64,000 nucleotides of DNA, taken from Plazaster borealis. Taxonomy: Eukaryota; Echinodermata; Asteroidea; Forcipulatida; Labidiasteridae. A program made the translations under genes and the position numbers. The stretch is from positions 32,574,234 through 32,638,233 of the forward strand of contig CM037472.1 in the NCBI GenBank assembly GCA_021014325.1, written 5' to 3'. This document shows, piece after piece, positions 34,624-42,817 of this stretch (positions are counted from its first letter, which is position 1; each line of letters opens with the position of its first letter). The notes beneath the pieces were generated by a model that had not been told where the DNA came from, did not search any database, and worked only from the letters and a program-made list of their open reading frames with translations.

Positions 34624-34647
34624 TAATCTTTTGTCTACGAAAGATTG
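34624..34647. repeat. Mini-palindrome between paralogous genes
   Basis: TAATCTTTTGT, 2-base centre, then ACGAAAGATT, with one mismatch. Lies just upstream of the 34620 start codon. Confidence 0.85.
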
Positions 34648-34698
34648 TTAATGCAGTTATACCAAACAAAGCTTATAGCTTCAACACAGACGCATCTA

Positions 34699-35394
34699 CT
34701 AGACAGGCTTAATCTCAAGTACTGCAGTCATAGAGATAGGATTGTCACGCATATCTTCACCATATTCATCTAACACGAGAAAGTTTAGTTTATATATGTG
34801 TCCTGTTTTAAGTTTTTTGTACATAGGGTAAGCAAGGTTAACGTTTACACTGCTTTCAGATTTGAACGGGGTTATGGTTAGCAGCGACGAGGGGGCGCCA
34901 TCAATAGTATTTAAAGCCGCATCAAGTTGATTGAGGTGTATAGAAACCAGGTTAGGGGTATGGAACCTTGAGGGTCTAATTCCATCTACTCTTCCTTGGA
35001 ACCAATGACCGTCAAAAAGATTAGAGAGAATGCCCAATAGTGAACACATTGCATCATCAAATTTAAAAAACATAGAAAAACTCTTGACATTGATACTGAC
35101 AAACCCCGTTGTTTTGTTCATTTGGAGTACTATTTGGGGTATATTTGCTTTGAAAAACTGTTGTATATCTTCAAAGGTGTACATTCCTCGAACAACTTTA
35201 ATCGAGGTACATGTATAACTAAGATTATTATTACTGTCAAACTTAAGATCAACAGTAGAGTCAACATCAAGAGTGTTAGTTTTTTTAAAATGCAACTCTC
35301 TTAGGGCAACACAGAGTTTACCATTTACATTGTTAATTGCGGGTTGGAGGAGCGGCGCTTCTCTCTTTTGAATATTGGTTTGTGTAACAAACAT
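34699..35394 (-). CDS. Candidate minor structural protein, copy 1
   Basis: 231 codons from ATG at 35394 (MFVTQTNIQKREAPLLQP), chosen because the paralogue starts the same way. An upstream in-frame ATG adds 20 residues that are encoded only by two mini-palindromes. The frame is intact. Predicted mostly beta, with GMYTFEDIQQFF, LLGILSNLF and DGAPSSLLTITPF. Resembles small capsid or fibre-like proteins of Polintons; assignment to penton or minor capsid is tentative. Confidence 0.65.
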   Translation of the reverse strand: MFVTQTNIQKREAPLLQPAINNVNGKLCVALRELHFKKTNTLDVDSTVDLKFDSNNNLSYTCTSIKVVRGMYTFEDIQQFFKANIPQIVLQMNKTTGFVSINVKSFSMFFKFDDAMCSLLGILSNLFDGHWFQGRVDGIRPSRFHTPNLVSIHLNQLDAALNTIDGAPSSLLTITPFKSESSVNVNLAYPMYKKLKTGHIYKLNFLVLDEYGEDMRDNPISMTAVLEIKPV

Positions 35395-35418
35395 AGCGAA
35401 CTTTGCAAATAATCTTTT

Positions 35419-35459
35419 GAACTTATACGAGTATAACTTAAACTTTGCAAGCAAAGTTT
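35419..35459. repeat. Two adjacent mini-palindromes in a divergent promoter
   Basis: 35419-35439 (GAACTTATAC / GTATAACTT) and 35440-35459 (AAACTTTGCA / AGCAAAGTTT) sit between the divergent genes starting at 35394 (-) and 35468 (+). Confidence 0.88.
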
Positions 35460-35467
35460 GTGCAGTT

Positions 35468-36115
35468 ATGTCTAACCAAGCTTATAGCTTTAACACAGAT
35501 GCATCTTACCAAACAGGTGGGGTATACTCCGCAAAATCTCAACTCGTATTGCAAAATGTTACAATACAGGTTGATACGGGGGCGGCGAGCTTTGACACCG
35601 TCTTTCCGGATATATTGTCGGCGGAGCGGTATAGGCTGCCACACGTACAAAGTGATGATGTAGTGGACACGTGGAGCTCAAACCCGATGAAATTTTGGCA
35701 AAATAAGATTAACTTTGCAGTGTGGTGTGCTACCACAGGTTGCGGTGTCTCTGCAGAAGACCATCTTAGCTCTAAAGTCCCGATGGTGCGATCAGTCTAC
35801 CGCTTTCACGTATACTACCAGGTGCGAAGGATTCTTGAAGGGATGCAGGTGCCACTCCCACAGGATGACACTTGGGATGCCTTTGATACCCCATACAACC
35901 AGAGGGTATATGAGCAAATTTGCGCGGAGTTTGGTGTCTCACCGCACACCGACTGGCGGCAGAGCATCGACCAAAATAGTGGTCTTGGAACGCCGTATCA
36001 TTGGTGGAAAGGTTCAGTGCTCTCTATTAAAGAAGTGAGCAACGATTTGGTTGCTAGTGGGGTCTTAACCCCAGCTTCGGTGTTTCGTCGAACGACTATA
36101 GAAAAGACCGCATGA
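35468..36115 (+). CDS. Conserved Polinton protein of unknown function (215 aa)
   Basis: ATG at 35468 gives MSNQAYSFNTDASYQTGG. The open frame starts earlier at a TTG that is not used. Trp/Tyr-rich with AVWCATTGCG and GTPYHWWKG. No membrane segment or catalytic motif that I recognise. The stop overlaps the next ATG (ATGA at 36112-36115), indicating co-translation or operon-like packing. I recall similar proteins in animal Polintons but no function. Free of palindromes. Confidence 0.7.
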   Translation: MSNQAYSFNTDASYQTGGVYSAKSQLVLQNVTIQVDTGAASFDTVFPDILSAERYRLPHVQSDDVVDTWSSNPMKFWQNKINFAVWCATTGCGVSAEDHLSSKVPMVRSVYRFHVYYQVRRILEGMQVPLPQDDTWDAFDTPYNQRVYEQICAEFGVSPHTDWRQSIDQNSGLGTPYHWWKGSVLSIKEVSNDLVASGVLTPASVFRRTTIEKTA

Positions 36116-36813
36116 GCTTTGGTGATAGACCAGCCACGTTCAGCGTCGACTACATCGGTCAGGGGCCAGAAGGAGACCAAGCATGGACAACATTTGTTCT
36201 CGACAAGTCGGAGGGCTTTACCCAACCTGGGGTTGAAAGAATCAACGACTCTATCCGAACATACGTGTGGGCTATCCTAGGCGCACAGGCGCAGATTCGC
36301 TCGAGTATTATTGGCACCGGTGCCGCATTTGACACCCAGAAACAGTTCTTAGCGAATGTTGAGGATGCAGTCTCAAGCCCTGTAGATCTCCCGAGTGCGG
36401 TGGCACGCTACCAAGACATGCTTCGATACGCCCGCTCTAAGGTTGACTATGTATTCGGAATTGGTTTGTATATGGCTCCCAGCAACATGGAGTTGCAGAT
36501 TGGAACTATTCAGGACTACAACAACGAGATTGTGATCGCGGAGCAGGGGCAAAATTTGGGCTTTAACAACGGTATAAATGCAGTTGTCGAGAATTTGTTA
36601 CCTGTAAAGGATATGGAGGGGCCTCCTGCAAGGCCAGCACACCTAGCTCCAACTCCGGAAGTTAGTTTGATGGGACCGGTTTTGGCACAGCCTGATATCG
36701 ACGTAGATGAAAGACAAACTTTCGTAGACGAAAGTTTAGCGCACTATGATGGGCGAACTGCACTTGTTGTTGGTGGCGTTGCTCTTGGTCTCGGTTGGCT
36801 CGCTCTACGCTAA
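36112..36813 (+). CDS. Conserved Polinton protein with C-terminal membrane anchor (233 aa)
   Basis: Starts MSFGDRPATFSVDYIGQG, overlapping the previous gene by 4 bases. Middle helical part; Pro-rich linker (GPPARPAHLAPTP); C-terminal hydrophobic segment TALVVGGVALGLGWLALR. The linker contains QTFVDESL, encoded by a mini-palindrome (36716-36737). Possibly a virion membrane or minor component; function unknown. Confidence 0.7.
   Translation: MSFGDRPATFSVDYIGQGPEGDQAWTTFVLDKSEGFTQPGVERINDSIRTYVWAILGAQAQIRSSIIGTGAAFDTQKQFLANVEDAVSSPVDLPSAVARYQDMLRYARSKVDYVFGIGLYMAPSNMELQIGTIQDYNNEIVIAEQGQNLGFNNGINAVVENLLPVKDMEGPPARPAHLAPTPEVSLMGPVLAQPDIDVDERQTFVDESLAHYDGRTALVVGGVALGLGWLALR
36716..36737. repeat. 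In-frame mini-palindrome
   Basis: AAACTTTCGT, AG centre, ACGAAAGTTT, inside the 36112-36813 gene, encoding QTFVDESL. Confidence 0.93.
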
Positions 36814-36866
36814 AACTTTTGTCTACAAAAACTTTTGTCTACAAAAACTTTTGTCTACAAAAGTTT
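36814..36866. repeat. Tandem mini-palindromes exactly between two convergent stops
   Basis: Three AAACTTTTGTCTAC units ending in AAAAGTTT fill the whole 54-base gap between the + stop (36813) and the - stop (36868). Confidence 0.93.
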
Positions 36867-36867
36867 A

Positions 36868-38161
36868 TTATTTATAAAAGATTAAAGTTAACAGTACACC
36901 GCCAATGGCAACAATTATTGCCCATAGGTTTCCCGCGAGCCAGCCAGCAGTTTTACTCAAGAGGTTGAGGAGCCACGATATAATGCCTCCGATGATGCCC
37001 GGTAGTGCGGCTGCAGCCTTTCCAGCTAATTGGGCTAGAAGGCGCCTGAGAGCTTGCAAATGTTTTTTCGCCCACTCTTTTACCCCATCTTTACTTGCGG
37101 GGGGCGTGGGAGGTGTTGGCGGTGTAACCCCGCCAGCTGGCCCACCAGTCAAGGCAAGAACCAGAGTGCTGATGGCAAAGCCCAGTGCAGTGATAATGGT
37201 GGCTATGGTCACACCCTGCTCGCGGAACAGGGTCCGTAGCCGATCGGCCAGAGATTTGTTTTTATCTAGAACGCTAGATATGGTCTCACGAATTTGGCGG
37301 AACTGTGACCGAAGTTGTTGGTTGAGGACATCAACGCTGTCTCGAGCCGCTGCGAGATCATCTTCGGCTTTTGTAATTTCACGTTCGATTTGGTCCGCTC
37401 GCTCAGTTGTCCCGGGTTGCTTAAGCTCTTCGCGATACCCCTCGATTAGCTGCTGGAGAGAAACTACTTTGCTCTCTTGCACCGCTTTTGTGGCACGCAA
37501 AGTTTTCAGGGCTTTGTCAAGCCCTAGAATCTCTCTCATAGGCAAAATATTTTCTTCCTCAGTAGGCGGCTTAGATGACATACTAATAACTAAATCATCT
37601 AAAACATTAACTGTCTGATCTAGTACATCACCATCTGCTTGTGTTGCATTTTGTGCTTTATCAGCAACCTTTTCTAACTCGCGAAGGGTAGGTCGAGAAT
37701 GACGATGCAGTGTACTGTCGTACCCAGGCAGGTTGAGAAAATCTCGAATAGCTCTGGAGCCCCCAGAGCCAAAACTTTGGGCAATAGTACCCAATCCTAA
37801 AAACTTTTAGGGCCTTTAGTAGCGCTCATCCGAACCTTTTTATCACCTTCTACCCAGTAAAGTGTTTTACCATCTTCGCCGACCTGAAACCGTTTGTATT
37901 CTATGATCGTAGGTTGAGGGCCATTGTTTAGACCTATCTCCTCATAGAAAGCATTTACTAAACGGTCTCGCTGTTCTCGCAACTCGTCTGTACGGATGTC
38001 GTCGCGCGCTTGGTTGATGCGGTCGCCGTATTCATTAGGCGATAGCCCATCTAAGGGTGCCCCGATAGGAGGTTCAGGGAAATAAAACTGGTTTCTTCTT
38101 CGACTTCTGGTTGTTTTTCGGGTGCATCAAAATCATTTATTTCAAAGCCACCTTCTGCCAT
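36868..38161 (-). pseudogene. Coiled-coil membrane protein of Polintons, frameshifted
   Basis: Begins MAEGGFEINDFDAPEKQ at 38161 and ends at 36868, about 430 residues if read through. Two single-base shifts occur, near 38085-38095 and 37795-37802; the last 308 codons are open. Order: acidic N-terminus, long coiled coil (TLRATKAVQESKVVSLQQL and nearby heptads), IRETISSVLDKNKSLADRL, a hydrophobic segment GVTIATIITALGFAISTLVL, a Gly/Pro linker and a second hydrophobic C-terminus. It likely associates with membranes or the virion; role not established. It is transcribed opposite to the capsid gene, from a shared intergenic region. Confidence 0.65.
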
Positions 38162-38238
38162 ATTGAATACAAAGGTTGGCTTTACTTATATTGAACACTC
38201 GCCAAGGTTTAATAGACAAAAGATAAAGTTAGGTTTGA

Positions 38239-39535
38239 ATGGCATCGTCAAAGTACGGACGCAAACTGAATCCTCTTAGAAGCCTGCGGGATCCACTCGG
38301 GATCAAAGGCATACGGCAGAGCGTGGTTGTAACCAACAACCCCTCCACTATCGACCAAAATCAGCAGCTCTTGGTCCGCTTTCCCAACCTTGGCGCCCAG
38401 GATGTGATTGTTCCTGGAACAGCCCGCCTCGCATTTACCATCGCCCTCACCTCGACCGACGACAATCGAACAGTGGTTCAAAACCTTGGCCAAGCCGTTG
38501 TGAAGAAAAAGACAATCAGGATCAGTGGTAATGAGGTCATGTCTATAGATGACAGCGATGTTATCGGCTGCTACACCGACCTTTGGAAAACGTTGGGAGA
38601 GCGCCGGTCTCAGGTCTACCAGGGTATTGATGTGACGCTAACATGCTTAAACTGAGGGTGGGCGCCGGAGATGGTGATAGTTCTACGGCGCAAGACAAGG
38701 CTGTTGCAGATGCATACAGCAACAGATTTAGCATTCCACTAGACTTTGAACTGTTGGAGAGCCACATGCCGTTCTTCCAGTCAGGCCTTGGTGACCGATT
38801 GGAGTACGAGCTTACCTTTAATGACTACAGCCGCGTTATAATGGCAACAGGTGATACAGATGCTAGCTACGTCATCGACAACATCTCTCTCGAGTTTGAA
38901 ATTATGAGCGAGCCAAACTTAGCCCGAATGATTCGCAACCAGTATACTGCGCGAGTTGCCATCTTGTATGACCGCATTTTGCGCCACCGAAAGGTCACCC
39001 TCAACAAGAGTGATACGCTGTGGAACGTCAATCTTAATATTCCAGCCCGAAGCTTTAAGGGAATACTCATGCTCTTCGAGGATGCTGGAGCGGCGACCGC
39101 GTTTAACCGAAATACAGAATCGTTCTATAACCCCAAGATCGAAAAAGTTGAGGTCATAGTCGAGGAAGCCAAACCAGTTGTATGCCCAGGGTATGCGCGG
39201 GTACCAACAGTGGGATGAAGTTCGAAAGTACTTCGCTAGCAGCCCTTCAACCAAGCGCCACCCCACGTCTGCAATGGTCACCAAAGACTTAGCATTAGCT
39301 GATGTAACGGTAGGAGAGTATTTGACAACAAAGTACGGCCTATGGCTGGACTTGAGAAGCAACGATGATGACTCACTGCACGGCAGCGGCAGGCGCATAG
39401 AAAATGCAAGTGAGGGTCACAGTCCAGATCACCAAAAAGGCAGAAACGGCGGGCACATTGAACATGTATTTGTATGTTATCATGGATGCTCAGCTCAACA
39501 TCGAAAATGGTCGATATATCAGTGCGCTCTACTAA
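38239..39535 (+). pseudogene. Polinton major capsid protein (double jelly-roll), frameshifted
   Basis: Starts MASSKYGRKLNPLRSLRDPL and would end ISALY-stop at 39535 (about 430 residues). Key blocks: VPGTARLAFTIALTSTDD, SGNEVMSIDDSDVIGCY, SIPLDFELLESHMPFFQS, LEYELTFNDYSRVI and TTKYGLWLDLRSNDDDSLHG. These match the conserved capsid of animal Polintons, a relative of adenovirus hexon-fold proteins. Single-base shifts lie near 38630, 39170 and 39412. No mini-palindrome lies inside this gene. It would form the icosahedral shell if the copy were intact. Confidence 0.85.
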
Positions 39536-40234
39536 ACCAAACTTATCTTTTGCAGGCAAAAGATTGTTTTCGTCAACGAAAGTTCAAAGTAAAACTTTCG
39601 TACACGAAAGTTTAGACAAAAGTAAAAACTTATACGAGGATAAGTTTTTACCCCACTCGGCCATCATCTGTGGCCAGACTGGCTGTGGGAAAACAGTCTT
39701 TATCTTAAACCTTCTCGAAGATCACTACTGCGGCGAATTTTCGCACATCGTTATACTCTGCCCCACAATTCGTTGGAACAAAACGTACCACGAGCGATCC
39801 TGGGTGTGGACAGACCCAGAGGTCTATATCGTCGACCCTGGCGATCAGCTTCAAAAGTGGTTGCGAGCTTTTTACTCGATTTTTGCTGGCGAGCCGACAT
39901 TGTACATCATCGACGACTGCTCAGCTAGTAAAGCTCTGACCAAAAGAAAGACATGCTGTCTGAGCTTGCGTTCTCGGGGCGCCACGCCTCTCAATCTGTG
40001 TGGGTTTTGACGCAAAAGTATAACTCGGTTCTTAAAGATCTCCGCGAGCAGACTAAGTGGATAGGGCTCTTCCACTGCAAGGACAGGGACTCTTTTGAAG
40101 ATTGCCTGCGAGAAAACGACGTTGTCCCGACGAGAGAGGAGCGAGATGCGCTTAGACAGCAGCTATCTAAAGCTAAACACGCTAAGCTTATACTAAAGAC
40201 TGCTCAGCCGGTTGCTTATCAGTTGTTAACATAG
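39507..40234 (+). pseudogene. A32-like genome-packaging ATPase, one frameshift
   Basis: FtsK/HerA-superfamily ATPase that would pump DNA into capsids. ATG at 39507 overlaps the capsid 3' end. Walker A GQTGCGKT near 39670 and Walker B-like LYIIDDCSA near 39905. A frameshift near 39941-39950 separates this from the C-terminal part containing SVWVLTQKYNSVLKDL. Before the Walker A there are about 30 residues encoded almost wholly by four mini-palindromes (LSFAGKRL, FSSTKVQ, KTFVHESL, NLYEDKF). Confidence 0.8.
39543..39647. repeat. Four successive in-frame mini-palindromes
   Basis: About 39544-39565 (TATCTTTTGC/GCAAAAGATT), 39566-39585 (GTTTTCGTC/ACGAAAGTTC), 39592-39613 (AAACTTTCGT/ACGAAAGTTT) and 39626-39647 (AAACTTATAC/GGATAAGTTT), all in the ATPase N-terminus. 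Confidence 0.93.
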
Positions 40235-40261
40235 CTTAATAGCTTGCTAAACTAAAGTTCT

Positions 40262-40360
40262 ATGTGGGAGCAAACACAGCTAGCCATACAAACTATACAT
40301 CTGGCAGTAGTTCTTGTGATGTTTGTCAAGTATGTTAGACTCATGCGCATAAACTTATAA
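40262..40360 (+). CDS. Small single-TM protein (32 aa)
   Basis: MWEQTQLAIQTIHLAVVLVM then FVKYVRLMRINL-stop. One hydrophobic segment with a basic C-terminus. The stop TAA lies inside a mini-palindrome at 40351-40373. Position and density of neighbours suggest a real small gene, with modest certainty. Confidence 0.45.
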   Translation: MWEQTQLAIQTIHLAVVLVMFVKYVRLMRINL

Positions 40361-40408
40361 AGAGTATAAGTTTGATCTCAAAAGTAATCTTTTGCTCACA
40401 GAAGATTA
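40351..40408. repeat. Two mini-palindromes between small genes
   Basis: 40351-40373 (AAACTTATAA / GTATAAGTTT) supplies a stop codon to the gene before. 40385-40408 (TAATCTTTTGC / AGAAGATTA, mismatched) leads into the ATG at 40408. Confidence 0.88.
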
Positions 40409-40634
40409 TGGATTGTGATGATTTGATCAACCAATTGTTGCAAGAGGTTCCCGATGAAAGCACCGATACCACCGTCTCGACGCTAAACAAAACTTTTGTA
40501 GACAAAAGTTTGAGCTGCACCTCGTCTACAAAGATTTGCCAGCAAAAGATTACAAAAGTTTAGATCGTTTGCAAGAACAAAAACGGACCCGGCTGGCGGC
40601 AATTGTGGCTGGCGGCACAGCTAAAAATACATAG
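40408..40634 (+). pseudogene. Small acidic-then-basic protein interrupted by palindromes
   Basis: MDCDDLINQLLQEVPDES, then KTFVDKSL (palindrome 40490-40511), then a composite palindrome region (40523-40561). After this the frame must shift to continue as LQEQKRTRLAAIVAGGTAK to the stop at 40634. The palindromes appear to have inserted into a short gene and one broke its frame. Function unknown. Confidence 0.45.
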
Positions 40635-40666
40635 GAACCCGACTAACCCTTGCACAACTTGATGTG

Positions 40667-41083
40667 ATGAGTGATGACGAGATTTCTAAGCACTATAGCC
40701 GCTATGAGGCACGACTAGGGGCCTCAATGACAAAAACTCTCGGGGCGTCTGCGCTGCAGATGTATGCACTAGCGGCTAGCACATTTCTACCAATTCCACC
40801 CGAAAATAAGCCTCAGCTCGTCATAGACCTCGAGGAGGACCCCTTTGTCGGACATGCGCTGACGACAGCCTGCTGCGAGCTGTATTATCGCTATGGTATG
40901 TACTTAGCCCCGCTTACAGCAGCGATGACAACTGCTAAGCACTGTCAATTTAAAGACAAAACTTATACGAGTATAAGTAAAACTTTCGTACACGAAAGTT
41001 TAGATGACAGAAAACTTGGAAACGACATCGACAGAAGCAGCACAAGCTCTGGAGATGACAGCAGCGCAAGACCTAGAGACTAA
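40667..41083 (+). CDS. Conserved Polinton protein of unknown function (138 aa)
   Basis: ATG at 40667 (MSDDEISKHYSRYEARLGAS), preferred over a GTG one codon earlier. Conserved-looking blocks FLPIPPENKPQLVIDLEEDP and CCELYYRYGMYLAPLTA. After residue about 98 the sequence comes from two palindromes (KTYTSISKTFVHESL), and the last 25 residues run in a frame overlapping the next gene's start. I recall the family from animal Polintons without a known function. Confidence 0.65.
   Translation: MSDDEISKHYSRYEARLGASMTKTLGASALQMYALAASTFLPIPPENKPQLVIDLEEDPFVGHALTTACCELYYRYGMYLAPLTAAMTTAKHCQFKDKTYTSISKTFVHESLDDRKLGNDIDRSSTSSGDDSSARPRD
40958..41001. repeat. Two abutting in-frame mini-palindromes
   Basis: 40958-40979 (AAACTTATAC / GTATAAGTAA) and 40980-41001 (AAACTTTCGT / ACGAAAGTTT) at the 3' part of the 40667 gene, three bases before the next ATG. 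Confidence 0.93.
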
Positions 41084-41100
41084 AAGTCAAGAGAGTGACT

Positions 41101-41122
41101 AAACTTTTGCCAGCAAAAGTTT
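41101..41122. repeat. Mini-palindrome that ends an ORF
   Basis: AAACTTTTGC, CA centre, GCAAAAGTTTT. The preceding T of the target makes a TAA stop in the frame from 41004. Confidence 0.93.
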
Positions 41123-41309
41123 TAACTAATAAAGATCCACAAAAAGTTGAGGCTGGCCGCAAAGGTGCAGCAGCTAGAAAAGCAAAACAAGAAGCGCTGA
41201 AAGAGCAGCTGCGAAAGGCCAAACAGAGTCTCAAGTCTGAAGATAATCTTAATCCTTCATCTACAAAAGACCGTGAACATAAAAGTGAAATCTCATCGCA
41301 ATCAGAAAC

Positions 41310-41353
41310 TAATCTTTTGCCTGCAAAAGATTATCTTTTGCAGGCAAAAGATT
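41310..41353. repeat. Tandem mini-palindromes in coding sequence
   Basis: TAATCTTTTGC/GCAAAAGATTA followed directly by ATCTTTTGC/GCAAAAGATT. Encodes LLPAKDYLLQAKD. Confidence 0.93.
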
Positions 41354-41526
41354 GTTTGCTCCTTGCAGGGGCTGTTATAGCTGTTGGAGCTGTGGTATAT
41401 GCTAAGTTTTCGTATACGCCTGCAAAACAATTACCAAATGTATCTCAAAAATCAAAGACAAACATATTAGACAAACAAACTAATCCTCATTATATGCAAT
41501 AATAATCTCCTACTTGCATAACAAAA

Positions 41527-41763
41527 ATGACTACCCCCAGTACTGATGGTAAACAGCTTGCTAATTTGGTGTACCACTCCGCCGTAGTAAGTGGACTTGC
41601 TGTGGGATACGCTACTCTTGGTAAAAAAATCATAAAAGGTGTTACGCCAAAGTTAGACTTTGCGCCGTATGATGTTGGCATGGTCATACTAGATGTTGGC
41701 CTAGCTATGGCCACTAAAGACATGCTTATCAAGCAGGATACTCCTGCAGACATATTAAAGTAA
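41527..41763 (+). CDS. Small conserved Polinton protein (78 aa)
   Basis: MTTPSTDGKQLANLVYHSAV with a hydrophobic stretch GLAVGYATLG and a C-terminus ATKDMLIKQDTPADILK. The tail of this gene was copied by the 505-bp duplication downstream, where the repeat reads KQGILPADILK. The copies differ only by bases in G and C runs. Function unknown. Confidence 0.6.
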   Translation: MTTPSTDGKQLANLVYHSAVVSGLAVGYATLGKKIIKGVTPKLDFAPYDVGMVILDVGLAMATKDMLIKQDTPADILK

Positions 41764-41779
41764 AGATGTATAAGTTTTC

Positions 41780-41851
41780 TCTTTTGAATACAAAAGATTA
41801 TACAAATATAAGTTAAACTAATCTTTTGTCTACAAAAAACTTTTGTCTACA
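41780..41851. repeat. Palindrome cluster, copy 1
   Basis: Includes TCTTTTGAATACAAAAGATT, TAATCTTTTGTCTAC and AAACTTTTGT/ACAAAAGTTT, ending 14 bases before an ATG at 41866. Repeated at 42286-42356 in the duplication. Confidence 0.88.
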
Positions 41852-41865
41852 AAAGTTTAAGTTTG

Positions 41866-42267
41866 ATGGCTTCTATTGTAATGCTTGTTGGCGGAGCGGT
41901 CGTGAACGCACTTGCGTTCTCTGGGTCAAATTTTCTGTTCTCGATGATGCGTGATCCAGGTGCCGATGAAGAGCGAAAACGACATGACAAGGCTGTAGAA
42001 CAACTTCAAGCTGCGCAGTCTGAATGGTCACGCAAGAGGGCCGAACGCCTAGACTGGATTAATGAAGAGCTTCGCCGCCAAGGACATGCCGTGCACACTT
42101 TCCGCAATGTTGATGAAGCTATTCGCCAGTACAATCTTATAAACTTTTCTACAGAAAAGTTTGGCAGTGATTCAATGGCCCCCACGCTAGAAGAACCAAA
42201 ACCCAAACTGGCCACTAAAGACATGCTTATCAAGCAGGGGATACTCCCTGCAGACATATTAAAGTAA
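41866..42267 (+). pseudogene. Chimeric copy of the 42371 gene
   Basis: Identical to 42371-42817 for about 115 codons (MASIVMLVGGAVVNALAFSG...). It then joins to the last codons of the 41527 gene through the duplication breakpoint at about 42211, so its normal C-terminal membrane segment is missing. A by-product of tandem duplication. Confidence 0.75.
42141..42162. repeat. In-frame mini-palindrome (duplicated at 42646)
   Basis: AAACTTTTCT, AC centre, AGAAAAGTTT. Encodes NFSTEKF in both copies. Confidence 0.92.
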
Positions 42268-42370
42268 AGATGTATAAGTTTTCTCTTTTGAATACAAAAG
42301 ATTATACAAATATAAGTTAAACTAATCTTTTGTCTACAAAAAAACTTTTGTCTACAAAAGTTTAAGTTTG

Positions 42371-42817
42371 ATGGCTTCTATTGTAATGCTTGTTGGCGGA
42401 GCGGTCGTGAACGCACTTGCGTTCTCTGGGTCAAATTTTCTGTTCTCGATGATGCGTGATCCAGGTGCCGATGAAGAGCGAAAACGACATGACAAGGCTG
42501 TAGAACAACTTCAAGCTGCGCAGTCTGAATGGTCACGCAAGAGGGCCGAACGCCTAGACTGGATTAATGAAGAGCTTCGCCGCCAAGGACATGCCGTGCA
42601 CACTTTCCGCAATGTTGATGAAGCTATTCGCCAGTACAATCTTATAAACTTTTCTACAGAAAAGTTTGGCAGTGATTCAATGGCCCCCACGCTAGAAGAA
42701 CCAAAACCCAAACTCTCAGATTTCTACTTGCCGTCCCCAGAGCAACGTGATCGCGAAATTGCTTTCGTTATCATGGGGCTTGGAGTTACTTCCTTCGCAG
42801 CCTATAAACTTTCGTAG
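42371..42817 (+). CDS. Two-TM Polinton protein (148 aa)
   Basis: MASIVMLVGGAVVNALAFSG at the N-terminus is a membrane segment. A charged helical middle (DEERKRHDKAVEQLQ, SRKRAERLDWINEELRRQGH) follows, then a palindrome-encoded NFSTEKF linker, and a second hydrophobic segment IAFVIMGLGVTSFAAYKLS. The stop comes from a terminal palindrome (42806-42827). Possibly a minor membrane or virion protein; function not known. Confidence 0.6.
   Translation: MASIVMLVGGAVVNALAFSGSNFLFSMMRDPGADEERKRHDKAVEQLQAAQSEWSRKRAERLDWINEELRRQGHAVHTFRNVDEAIRQYNLINFSTEKFGSDSMAPTLEEPKPKLSDFYLPSPEQRDREIAFVIMGLGVTSFAAYKLS

Larger units (their letters stand above)
41004..41502 (+). pseudogene. Basic single-TM protein split at a palindrome
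   Basis: ATG at 41004 opens 32 codons (MTENLETTSTEAAQALEMT...) to a TAA at 41100-41102 that belongs to the palindrome 41101-41122. Another frame then continues through DPQKVEAGRKGAAARKAKQE, a Lys/Gln-rich helix, two palindrome-encoded repeats (LLPAKD, LLQAKD) and a hydrophobic segment LLLAGAVIAVGAVVYAKF. The first and second parts look like one original protein of a known Polinton type. Function unknown. Confidence 0.55.
41709..42716. repeat. Tandem duplication, unit about 505 bp
   Basis: 41709-42211 and 42212-42716 are nearly identical. The only differences noticed are run lengths (GG/GGGG, CC/CCC, and the A-run before ACTTTTGTCTAC). Each unit spans the end of one gene, a palindrome cluster, and the first about 115 codons of the next. 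Confidence 0.93.

Noticed and set aside
36814..36866. Bacterial rho-independent terminators
   Set aside because: The hairpin-like form is tempting, but the element is in a eukaryotic genome, the stems are AT-rich and similar units occur inside coding regions.
36905..37618. 237-codon plus-strand frame
   Set aside because: Antisense to the coiled-coil Polinton protein, whose heptads and membrane segments are clear on the minus strand.
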